In this document: piece by piece, positions 1 to 9,690 of the stretch | Numbering within the stretch: the stretch's first letter is position 1 | How the letters are laid out: every line of letters begins with the position of its first letter | From: Gnetum montanum | Lineage: Eukaryota > Streptophyta > Gnetopsida > Gnetales > Gnetaceae | Assembly: GCA_015680685.1 (NCBI GenBank) | Contig: MNCI01028264.1 | Span: forward strand, 139,474 to 203,473 | Direction: 5' to 3' | Length of the DNA: 64,000 nt | Position numbers and translations under genes: made by a program | The notes under the pieces: model-generated | Databases searched by the model: none | Told to the model about the DNA's origin: nothing | What the model saw: only the letters and a program-made list of their open reading frames with translations

Positions 1-628
1 CCCCCCCCCCTCAGAGTGGGCCATCCCTGATGTCCCCACCATTGTAATTGTTTACTCGTGTACCATAACTTTTACTAATACAAACCCGAACATTCTCTGA
101 AAAAAAAAATTTCCATGATATCTTATACATGATTTCTTCAAAGATTCATCATTTCTTAATGTTACTTGTTCACAATAAATAATATTTCAATCAATAATTG
201 TGGAATTAGAATTCAAATTCCTTTGTTCCTTCAAGGATAAATGACATTTCTACACAATTTCCATGATTATATTTGTTAAAACTAGAGAAGTTACATAGAA
301 ATATGTACTTTTGATAACACATTGCTTTTGATAGTATACTTACCTGAAGATTATGTTGTGCATCTACATAAGTAGGGTGAGTATTTTCATGTTAATGTGT
401 TATTTCTTTTGATGTCTCACCTAATAATAACCCAAAATAAAAAAAGTATATGACTTCATGTAAAAGAACAACTATATGTATAAAACAAACAAAACATATT
501 ACCATCTATTTGAAGCATTTTCCCACTTGTCATAAACCTCTATTCAATTACACTATCCTTAATGCTATTTGAATCTTTGCTCTTATCTTTCTGCTACTTT
601 TTCTCTAGAATTTTTCTCTTGTTTTTGC
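1..628. other. AT-rich spacer; no gene seen
   Basis: The window opens with a run of ten C, possibly a contig or gap edge. The rest is AT-rich. On the minus strand this stretch lies downstream of the response-regulator receiver exons. A Lys/Asn-rich linker-like reading (about 545-630) follows them, but I find no GARP/Myb DNA-binding domain, which a type-B regulator should have further on. Confidence 0.4.
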
Positions 629-1212
629 TTACTCTATTTCCATCAAAAAATAAATACTGCGACTAATTTTTTGTCTGATCATATGTTGCCATACAATATT
701 CACATCTTTCAAAAAGATAGGTTTTAAAAGATAATGACATGCTCCAAGCATAATTGCTTTATTCATAGTATCTTTATCTTTAACAACAAACACTGAGCAA
801 CAAATGAAATATTGAAATACATACATATAACTACATCAAATTGCTTGCTTTGCAACATATCAAAGAACTTACCTATTAAAGGTATGCCCATTTTTTTATA
901 ACATACTTTGCTATTTCAAATCCATGTTTAAAAACTATGTGCTCATCAATAATAACAAGATGAAACATATTTCCTTCTTTCTTCAATACATCTAAAGCAT
1001 TTGTCCACTTAGCGCAAATTGTAACTAACAATTAAAAAAAGTTAATGCTAAACATTTTTTAGAAAAAATTCATACTATAAGTTTCACAAAAAAATACATA
1101 AATTACAGGATTCAAACATCTCTTTTGATACCAGTAAACAAAAAACATCATGATTAATAATAAGAACATGAACTCCATGTAAACCATCACGATGTTTTTG
1201 TGTTAATGCCAT
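629..1212 (-). pseudogene. Type-B response regulator receiver domain, three exons, probably broken
   Basis: Three minus-strand exons with matching splice phases spell a receiver domain of the cytokinin-signalling type-B (ARR-B) family. Exon 1 (1212-1098) starts at an ATG and reads GLHGVHVLIINHD. Exon 2 (1024-873) reads FTICAKWTNALDVLKK and VIIDEHIVFKHGF. Exon 3 (792-631) reads MLGACHYLLKP and IWQH-like VWQHMIRQK. Introns have GT donors and AG acceptors. The family normally has DDD in the acidic pocket; here it is INHD, so two acidic residues are lost. The phospho-acceptor Asp (VIID) and the conserved Lys (LLKP) remain. Exon 2 needs one more A in an A7 run (891-897) to stay in frame, and exon 3 ends at a TAA beside another homopolymer. 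No GARP domain is visible before the window edge. Family assignment is firm; a diverged pseudo-regulator with assembly errors is possible, but decay is likelier. Confidence 0.83.
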
Positions 1213-2122
1213 GGCATTCTGATATTCACAATGTTTGTAATCAAGTGCAACTCTTTTATATACACAATCCAGGCAACAACTTTGAAAGACAAAAACAAAG
1301 AAATAGCTTAAAATCATAAATGTTTACCACAATTCATGAATTGCATAATATGTATTCTACTTATTCATTATGTTATGTCAATACAGTTGAATTATGGCAT
1401 TACAATTAATACATCCAAATTTGTCATTGTCAACATTATTATTAAAACAATAGATTCATATCCTTTATGCAACCTAACATGCTCAAAATTTTCAAATCAA
1501 ATCTTTCATTAACGATTCTAAAACCACCTTTTTGTACACTTATTATACCAAGAATATGATGTTTATAGTAGCACACTTCACAAGAAGATAAAATTTGCTA
1601 TCTACATGCCATAATTGCTTTGTTATGTTACATCATTGTTCTGTCACATTACCATAATGTAAACTTAACAGATACTTTACCAAATAGGTTATAACCTACT
1701 TTGAATAAAAACAAACATATCAAACTTCAAATATCAAATCTTGTTCTTTTTCTCAATTCACAACATAACCATACTATGCATGCTTATCACACACACTCTA
1801 CAAGAACAAGCATAGTGCTAGTGTAGATCTAAAAGGCTCTTGCAAAGAAGAACTCAACATAAGAGTATACTAACTTCTAAATTCATGTTTTATGATAGAA
1901 AATCTTATGAAATCTACCTTTTGCATTTTTGGATTTATTATTTTTATAGTTATTATTGAAAAAGATCATCAAAGTTTAGCATTCTTTGAAGTTCGATATC
2001 AAGAAAATTTTTATGTCCTAACATGTATATTACTGGTTTATTTGGATAGATTTCAATAGAAGCATAAACTGAGATCATATCTGATTAGTAAAGGTTGGTA
2101 AGAATGATATTCCCATCTACTA
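1213..2122. other. Spacer, nothing recognised
   Basis: AT-rich sequence between the response-regulator relic and the next coding-like stretch. I see no coding pattern, repeat or RNA gene that I can support. Confidence 0.3.
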
Positions 2123-2865
2123 ATGAACTGTGACACTGGAGATCTAGATGAATACATGTCACCAGTTGCAATGGAAGCTCATTCTTAATGATATGGATCT
2201 ACTTTTAGAAACTTTGTCTATGAATCCAGGTTGCATTACCAAAATGCAATATACAAAGATGAGAAAATCAATTCATCAAGAAATTATTGCCACAGAGTAT
2301 ATGTTCAAATTCAAAACATGAGCAATGTGACAAATAATCGGTGGCTCTGGCCATTTTAGAAATTTGAAAATTCATGTTTCTGTTATGAAATCAAGATTGA
2401 TCCACTAAATATGCATAACAATGAATGATTTAAATGGTGGAAATATTTTGGTCATAATCCATATTTGATGATAGAAAATTCTTCCTCTTTTGTTGAAGGA
2501 TTAAATAATAGTGATTATTTCTTCTATAGAGATCCCAGAGTGACAAATGTATACATAGACATTTTTTATTGGGAAAACTGAGTTATTTTCTATTTTCCAC
2601 TATAGAAAGAAGACCTGTCACTTGCCATCCATCAGGATTTGCATTCTATCAAGTAGTGTATACAACAAACAAGTGGGATAGAAGTTACTTTTTTCTAAAC
2701 AATGTGTAGGCTGATAATAGCACTTCATCTTTGACAAATGATTTATGGATCTTGAATACTCAACTTAACAATGGACTAACATTGGAAGACCTGCAACATC
2801 CACTTCATCAAGTATTGTTGGCAAGTCCTTATGTTAGAGATTCTAATTATAATGAAGATCCATAA
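2123..2865 (+). pseudogene. Unrecognised decayed coding stretch
   Basis: From an ATG at 2123 one frame stays protein-like for about 150 codons, to a TGA at 2579, interrupted by a TAA-TGA pair, a TAG and a TGA. Segments such as RNFVYESRLHYQNAIYKDEK and FFYRDPRVTNVYIDIFYW look like real protein, not AT-rich noise. The reading resumes in another frame from about 2593 (CHPSGFAFYQVVYTTNKWDR) with one TAG, and ends at a TAA (2863-2865). The change of frame at about 2580-2593 could be a frameshift or a lost intron. Composition is rich in Tyr, Asn, Trp and Phe. I do not recognise the family and assign no function. It lies on the strand opposite the neighbouring hormone-gene relics. Confidence 0.45.
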
Positions 2866-2929
2866 ACATTAGCATATATTCTATCTTGTAATATTAATAA
2901 AATAAGTTGCTCTTTATCTTGATGATTAT

Positions 2930-3001
2930 CTTGTATTTTTAATACTTACACTTGTCTTTTATAATCTTCTATTTGTAATACTTACACTTGTCTTTGACAA
3001 G
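2930..3001. repeat. Short tandem duplication inside TAR exon 4 relic
   Basis: The motif AATACTTACACTTGTCTTT occurs at about 2941 and again at about 2977, spaced about 36 bp. On the minus strand this duplicates the KDKCKY reading of the TAR-like exon 4 and places stop codons in it. Confidence 0.6.
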
Positions 3002-3427
3002 TGACCATCTACATTATTCAAGCAATATATGTCATGTTACTATTCTAAAACAAAATACTAGAACAAGGTAACCTAAAAGCATTATAATTACATTAGGAAA
3101 GGTGGCATTGTAAGGGCATAGCATTTTTGTTAATTACAAACCCAAATCTACTACTGGCATGGCCACTGATTTTAAAAAGAGAGAACAACATGATGTTGTT
3201 GTTGATAGTTTCAGTAATGTGATTGTAGTATGCCCAATAGGAAAATCTATCAGATAAAAGCTTTACATCACCATTTAAAATTGCTTTCTCAGAGTATCCT
3301 TTTGGGTTAGTGGGATTCATTATAATTTCCACAAATTTTTGGCCTTCAGTTTTGCCCAAGTATTTCTTTGAATCCCTTGGCCACCTATGCCTCATTGTAT
3401 CAAAAAACTATGTTTGAGTTCGTAAAA
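2950..3427 (-). pseudogene. TAR/alliinase-like aminotransferase fragment (copy 1), exons 3-4
   Basis: A PLP-dependent aminotransferase of the alliinase / tryptophan aminotransferase-related family, which includes the TAA1/TAR enzymes that convert Trp to indole-3-pyruvate for auxin synthesis. Exon 3 (3427-3142) is open for over 90 codons. It reads KFVEIIMNPTNPKGYSEKAI, then YWAYYN, then FKISGHASSRFG, where the Lys is the expected PLP-binding residue. The intron runs from the GT at 3141-3140 to the AG at 3010-3009. Exon 4 begins WSLVKDKCKYYK and stops at once. Copy 3 on the right of the window has the same exon borders and similar intron ends (TGTAATTAAC after the donor, ATTGCTT before the acceptor). 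Exons 1, 2, 5 and 6 are not seen nearby, so it is a truncated relic. Confidence 0.85.
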
Positions 3428-3639
3428 CTTGTATGTAGTAATTCAAAAATTCCTTCATAAAGTAGATTTGCAAACTAATAAATATACACAGGTCTTTACA
3501 TTAGCAATAATATAATGACACCAACTACTAAGAAAATAATCACTTTTCCTTATGAATAATTGTTCCCTTTTGATAATATATTTAAGGTACATTCACAACT
3601 ACTTATAGTCATTAAGTTACAACAACGTAAAAGCCTAGC

Positions 3640-4809
3640 TTGCACTTGGTTTAGATGGTTCCAATGTAGTTTCCAATAAATATGGTGGATGCTTTTGCTG
3701 ACACATAATCCAGCCACAATTTTCTTCAACTAAAATATTTTCTTAAAATCCAAGCTATTTTCTCTTCATTCCTGGAAAAATTTATCAAATGTATTACTTA
3801 TTAGAATGATGAAAATTTCAAGAAAAAAACAAAAATATATGCAATTTGTTAGTACTACTACCATATCAAAATCTTACTAATTAACTTTCTTGGACAAGTT
3901 TCTACAAATAAGCTATTACAATTGTGACTACGAATAAAACCAACATTCATTACATGATCTAAAAATGTCAACGAAAAGTCATAATATCCTTCAACATTTA
4001 AGAATCTAACTTGAAAATCAAAAAGAAAAATTCTTAAATACTTTTAAACATTAATAATAATAACTTATACCTACTATTATAGCATCATCAAACATAATTA
4101 CTTATGAATTCCAAGTTGTCTCCAACTAATAACCTCCATAACTTCTTCCATAGTTCCAAAACTACCTAGTAATAAGAAAATAAAATTATTTCTACTACAA
4201 TGGAATATATTAAATATTACAAGATGAAATACAAATATAGCTAACTATCTAGTAAACGAATAAAGACATCTGAATACTCTATCATCAGTGCTTTCCTCTC
4301 GTGCATAGTGTTAACAATAAGAACATTGCCAATTGTTTTACCAATGATCTATCTGTAGTAAAAATAACAAGAAAATACTTAAACTACCAGTATGATATGT
4401 ACAAGTACACTACACTAATAAAAGATCATTGTTACTATAATAGTACCTCCTCAAATGCAAGAAATTTTGATACCAGTTTGTTATTCAAGATACAAACTAT
4501 AATCAACTAATAATTCACGAGCAAATTACCTTAATAAGAATCCAAAGTTATATCCCCTATTAAAAACAATTTTAGCTACGACACCCATTAGGCCAATACT
4601 TCCTTTGCCATATAGTAAGTCAATCTTTCTTCCAACCTTTATACCAAAACAACTTAGTTAAATAAACAAAAACATCAAAATTTGTTATGAATACCTTGAA
4701 AATTAGTAATAACTAACATTACCATTTCTAATCCAAGTTGCTTTGCATAATGTTCAAATCTATTATGGTTGCCTAGCTAACATCCACAAAAAACACAAAT
4801 TCTAATCAT
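3640..4809 (-). pseudogene. LOG-like cytokinin riboside 5'-monophosphate phosphoribohydrolase, decayed
   Basis: LOG enzymes release active cytokinin bases from their riboside monophosphates. Five minus-strand exons appear in order. Exon 1 (4809-4723) reads MIRICVFCGC, then a TAG, then LGNHNRFEHYAKQLGLEM. Exon 2 (4636-4530) reads VGRKIDLLYGKGSIGLMGVV. Exon 3 (4352-4249) reads TMHERKALMIEYSDVFI. Exon 4 (4165-4102) reads LLGSFGTMEEVMEVISWRQL across the junction. Exon 5 (3771 to about 3640) matches the C-terminal segment only in several frames. Splice phases agree between exons. Defects are the TAG in exon 1, loss of the exon 3 donor (GT is AT at 4248-4247), the PGGxGT motif degraded to LGSFGT, and frameshifts in exon 5. 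The Arg of the MHERK motif is kept. The family call is firm, and the copy is very unlikely to be functional. Confidence 0.83.
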
Positions 4810-5616
4810 TCTATTGATTCAAACTTCTCAACACACGTCATTCACTTAACCAAAATGCATCTTTCCATTTATAATCTGTCAAGAGGACCAATTACTAGAT
4901 CATGTTCTTCCCAACACAACAAAAATATCAAATAATGTATTTCTTTTTGCCATATCATCACTATCCTCAATGATTTCTCCCTTTTATCAACCATGAATGT
5001 ATCTAATAACAAAAAATTTAATCTGCTTTTTGAGCACAATGATAACGTTGTATTGATACATTCCAAACTTCAATAATGTAACCACTTATTAGTCATATCA
5101 CAGCATGACCACATCAACAACAACAATAACACTATATCCATACATGCTAAAGAAAAAGTCGTCTAATAATGCTACCAATTGTCAACTGCATGATGAATTA
5201 CAATACAAGCATTATTGCATTGAACATTTTTGTCTATCTTTTCTGTATTTTGCATGACAATTTTCTTCTCAAATATGTTATAAATTAAAAAAAAAATTCT
5301 ATAAACGATCCTCTTTACTCTGTCTTGATTCTCTTCCATCCTCTAAATAAAAACCAAGCTGCAAATTTTCAGAGACTTTTGATGGTATCGTTAACCATAG
5401 CAATGCTAATTTATTTACTAGAGTTATAGGTATAATTTATTTACCAAAGTTATGAGTTAAATACATTGAATTAGCATGGTGGCTTAAATTTCCGTCCCAT
5501 GTCACAGAATATCCTTGTGAAGATATCGCAATGAGTAGGACGACCGTGACTTTACTGACAAAGCGACATTAAGCGGATTAGACAGCCCAGTGGCCTCCCA
5601 TCATCGTGAAAGTTTG
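4810..5616. other. Spacer upstream of LOG-like relic
   Basis: No feature I can support. A 65-codon minus-strand frame at 4869-5066 is open, but I see no recognisable motif in it. Base composition becomes less AT-rich with more CpG after about 5490, leading into the repeats that follow. Confidence 0.3.
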
Positions 5617-5768
5617 ACCTTTTGTGTAAAGGTTATTCTTCGCATGTTGCCTTGCCCAACAGAGCTTCAGACAGTAACATCAATTTCTTTTAACCTTTTG
5701 TGTAAAGATTATTCTTCACATGTGCCTTGCCAAACAGAGCTTCAAACAGTAACATCAATTTCTTTTGA
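5617..5768. repeat. 76-bp tandem duplication
   Basis: Two head-to-tail copies begin at ACCTTTTGTGTAAAG (5617 and 5693). They share CAACAGAGCTTCAGACAGTA-type sequence and AACATCAATTTCTTTT, with about 90 per cent identity by eye. The period is not a multiple of three, so it is unlikely to be coding. Confidence 0.85.
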
Positions 5769-5849
5769 AAAATCAGACACCAGACAAGCTTACTCCCTCT
5801 TTATAGTTTGACATTTTTTTATAATTGAGCTTTGTAAATAGAACGGAGG

Positions 5850-6235
5850 TTGGTGAATAGAAAAGTCATTTACGATGACGGATCTCTGTCAGGAAAACGG
5901 TGTGAATTTAACAACGACCAGTCAGGGTTCAAATTCGGACAGATTTGTGAATAAAAAAGTTATTTATAATGATGGATTTTTGTTGTCGGTAGCAGGGTGT
6001 GAATTTAACAACCACTAGTCAAGGCTCTTTGATTAGTCAAGGCTCAAATTCAAAGAGATTTGTGAATAGAAAAGTCGTTTACGATGACGGATCTGGCAGC
6101 AGCTGGGTGTTGAAATTAACAACCACTAGTCAAAGGTTCAAATTCAGAGAGCTTTGTGAATAGAAATGTTATTTACGATGACGGATCTCTGTCAGGGTAT
6201 GAATTTACCAACCACCAGTCAGGTTCAAATTCGGA
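5850..6235. repeat. Minisatellite, four units of 83-115 bp
   Basis: Units start at TTTGTGAATAGAAAAGT-like sequence at 5850, 5944, 6059 and 6153. Each contains TTTACGATGACGGATCT (unit 2 is diverged), then GTGTGAATTTAACAACCACC-like sequence, then GGTTCAAATTCGG. Unit 2 has its own small duplication of AGTCAAGGCTC. Each unit carries a GGTTCAAATTC stretch that resembles a pol III B box, though no matching A box is evident. The CpG-rich core contrasts with the AT-rich surroundings. Confidence 0.85.
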
Positions 6236-7190
6236 TTTATTATTTACTGTAGTTTACTTTTACGTTTACGTCTCCCTTCAAAATTTGATGTATTTTGGTA
6301 CTGTCAACAGAGTATTCTTGAAAGTCAATAAAAAATAATCATAAATGGTAATGTGCCGTACCTTATCTATCACGATCTTTTTAGATATCGCTGAATCCTA
6401 ATTAAACGTAAAATCTGTAAAATCTGTAAAACGTCTACGTAATCCGTAAAATTTGTGTTAGTGTTTTAAAGGTTTCTATGATGCAAAAACAGAAGAAAAT
6501 ATAAGAAGTGCAAATTCAGGAATTGTCATTTAGAGTGATTGATAAGGTACTAGTTACCCTAGGTTCAAGGTTAGAGATAATCACTCATATTAAGCTTTCC
6601 TTCATTTACTAACCCTCCAAGAACTTTGCTCCGAAAGATGAGCACTATAACTTTTTATTAGACCATGAGTCATAGTGGAATCATGACTAAGTTATTGTTG
6701 CTCTAGCTAGTATACTATATTAATTACAAGTCATAGTATAGTTGTGGTAGTGGTTGTGATTTCACTAAAAGTCATGCTAGAAAACTAAAAAGAGGGGTTT
6801 TGCTTTGGAATTTATCTTTGAGCAAATCATGAGTTGTAATGGCACTTGTGGTAACAACCACAACTCCACTGCAGATCACAGTTTGAAGGATTAGTATGTA
6901 CCATAAGTTGTAATTAGGTCATAAATTATGTTAAAAGACTTGTATGGGAATGTGAAGCTAGACATCAATTGTGCAATATAAAAGTGGAAATTTGTGACTA
7001 TTATTCAACAAATCCTATATTTAATAAGATCAAGAATTTTGTGTATGTGATTTTATGATATGCTTGTGATGATGTGGAAAGTTACATACCCTCACCACTA
7101 GTCATGTTTAATGATCTACGGTATTCTTTGATGTGTATAGTTGCTATGAAGATCATGTAGCATAGGGTTCTTTTAACTTTTAAGGGTATT
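6236..7190. other. Spacer, repeat-like, no gene
   Basis: At 6401-6460 there are short reiterations of GTAAAATCTGTAAAA. The remainder is AT-rich sequence with no open frame of interest. It may be part of an LTR that ends near 9075, but I cannot place that LTR's start. Confidence 0.3.
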
Positions 7191-7322
7191 GAATCCTAAA
7201 ATAAGTGAAACATAGTTACACCCTAAGATTTATAGAGGTTTATAACTCAGTATTACCTATTAGAATTGAATCCATAACCTGGGGTTACCAAGCCAAGACT
7301 CATACCACTAGGCTAACACCTC
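7191..7322 (-). mobile_element. tRNA-derived SINE, copy 1
   Basis: Read on the minus strand it begins GAGGTGTTAGCCTAGTGG, an A-box-like tRNA head. A B-box-like GGATTCAATTC follows, then a tail containing TAATACTGAGTTATAAA and ATCTTAGGGTGTAAC. Four further copies in the window share this order. Confidence 0.75.
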
Positions 7323-7540
7323 ATTGTTGGTTCTTATAAGACTTTCGGTTATGATATATGTTAGAATATAGTATTAATGCTTGCTTATGATTTATGTGGT
7401 TATCTATGTTTCTTGATGAGGCTTTAGTAAGCCTAATATGATATGCACATTTATGATGATGTACATAGTATGGATTGCTTATGTGGATGGTTGTGGAAAG
7501 GGGGAGGAAGGTAGAAAAGGTGCATTGGGGATTGAGGTTT

Positions 7541-7684
7541 TGGAACCCAAAATAAGTAAAAAATAGGTACACTCTAGGATATGTATTTCATTTAGAATTT
7601 TATGTAACTTAACATTACCCACTAGAATTGAACACATGACCTAGAGTTTCTAAATTAAGTGCCTTATTACTAGGCTAATACCTC
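7541..7684 (-). mobile_element. tRNA-derived SINE, copy 2 (diverged)
   Basis: Same family as copy 1, on the minus strand, from GAGGTATTAGCCTAGTAAT at the head to the TTTTGGGTTCC-type end. It is more diverged, with an altered B box (TGTTCAATTC). Confidence 0.65.
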
Positions 7685-9052
7685 ATTGTGGATTGCTTAT
7701 GGTTAATCCATAGGCAAGGTTAGCATGAGGTGTATGGATTGGTTGATGGTGGAACACTCTAGAGGATGTTGGATTAACCACCCTTATGATGCATAAGTGA
7801 AGATTTTGTGTTAGACCTTATCTTGAGAATGGATGAATAAAGGTATGTTCATTCCTATGATTAGCATGGATCATAGGCTAATAGGCATTAGCAGTAGTCA
7901 CAAAAAATAAAGCTTAATAAAATACCAACAAAAATTTAATTATAAGTATTTATGATTACTAATATATAGGCTATATCGAGTGTAGATATGATAAGTATCA
8001 TAGGGGTAAATTTGTAATTAGTATTATGTTCATGGTTAGTCTTTGTAATGAAGGGGAAGTTAGTGTCTATATTAGACCATGACATGTTTATGCATGATTG
8101 CATGTTAGGTTGGAGTAGTAGGGTCTAGGGCTTGATGATGAATTATGACTAAGTTTATGTGATGATATAGTTAAAGTTATAGCTTATACATTAATTACAT
8201 GGGCATGATGTGCCATGTGAATCTAATTGGATTATGTATACGCAATGGTTGTTGTGAGCTTATGAGTTCATCCATATGGGCTATGAACATAATGTGATAA
8301 ATGCTTATGATGCATGTTGTGCTTGAGAACTACCACTTGATGCAAGATGCTCTCTTTATCCATTTCTTTCCTCTAGTGTAGTACTTGTAAGTCATTTGAT
8401 AGGAGTGTAAAGACTTTCCACTTAGTTTATACTCACTATTTCTCTAGCAGATGATAGAGTTAGGAGTGTAGGAGAGCATCAAGATTGATGAGGTGGATGA
8501 AGCTATGTTCCCTATATGTATTTATATACATGTTAGCATATGAGATGGAATTATTTGCTTATGGTTTTGGTATAAAAATTTATTTGAGTTAAGATTTATA
8601 TTTAGTTGTGTTAGTAGTGTATATACAATAATAAGGATGTGGATGGCATGTTAGATATATTATGTTATAATTTTAGATAGCATGTAGGTACATTTTGAAT
8701 AACAATGTTATATAATAGTTTGGTTGCTGGTTTGTGCATACTAGGTACATTTAGATATTTTAATTTACAATGATATCTTTCATTGTCTTTAGTAGGAACT
8801 ACCACTTTGAATAATAGTAAGGTATTGGTGTCTTAAGTTGTAAGACCTAGGTTTGTGTTTAGGCACATCCACTTAAAAGAGGTTAGACTTTTGCTCATTC
8901 ATTAACCATCCTAGGATTCATCTTTGGTGGGATGAACATTAAGTATTTGGGTGATGATCCTTTTATCCTGAGTTATGTTTATTGAGTAGTCTTTTGTATT
9001 GTTATGTTTTCTTAATCATTATATGATTTTGGACATAGCACCAACTTATCTT
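7685..9052. other. Repeat-like stretch, probably old LTR sequence
   Basis: No coding frame. The region leads without a break into the probable LTR end at about 9075, so part of it is likely LTR. I cannot set the left boundary. Segments near 6545-6650 and 8815-8945 look weakly similar (CATTAACCATCC / TTTACTAACCCTCC and TCTTTGGTGGGATGA / GCTCCGAAAGATGA). Confidence 0.3.
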
Positions 9053-9600
9053 AGATATGATAAGTGGGATGTTACATAGTTGTATAAGAATAGGTATACT
9101 TCAATATTATTTAATTCTTATGGTACTTACCTAATTGTGATTTTTTCTACAAAGATATTTAGTAGATACAGTTCTAATGTTAGTAGAGTATGGGTACTTC
9201 AATGAATCTTTTATTCAAGCTAAGAATCCTCTATAGAAAATTGGCATTTGACTCGAGAATAGTGAGGTTGAGGTTGTAGACAATTATTATAATGTTTGCA
9301 ATAGCATGCAATTGGTAGTGCCTTTATTTTAGTTAATAGAAAGATGGCAATGGTAGTAGTGTTGATCAATACAAAGGGCCTATTAACAAGGATCTAGTTA
9401 AATAGTTCTACAAGTTAGGACCACTTACATTTACTAGTACCAAGGATCCTAGTGTGATGACTAAGTCTTTGGAGAAGTTGAGATTAATTTGAAGGAATGC
9501 ATACTATGTTAAAAAGGTATATAGGCAACCAAGGTTAAGGTTTTTAATATGAGCACTTTTCTTATGCTTCGGAAAAAGGGGATTAGGACTAATTACAATG
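9053..9600 (+). mobile_element. LTR retrotransposon remnant: LTR end, primer-binding site, gag scrap
   Basis: GATAAGTGGGATGTTACA (ending about 9075) resembles the end of a Ty3/gypsy LTR. It is followed by AGTTGTATAAGAATAGG, a degraded form of the TGGTATCAGAGC initiator-Met primer-binding site. At about 9395-9545 the plus strand reads FYKLGPLTFTSTKDPSV then EKL, like the start of a gypsy gag domain. The remnant stops near 9600, where sequence paralogous to about 60.5 kb begins. Confidence 0.45.
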
Positions 9601-9690
9601 TTCTAATAAAGGTATGTCTTACCTAGCTTGAGTATTATTGTATTTTGTTGTATCTTTGGATTATCAATGATGTTTTTCTCTATTAGTTGT

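Noticed and set aside
629-4809. A working hormone biosynthetic gene cluster
   Set aside because: The LOG and TAR pieces have stops, lost splice sites or missing exons. Only the receiver domain could conceivably be functional.
5850-6235. CRISPR-like array
   Set aside because: Units are contiguous, of unequal length and lack distinct spacers; the context is plant nuclear DNA.
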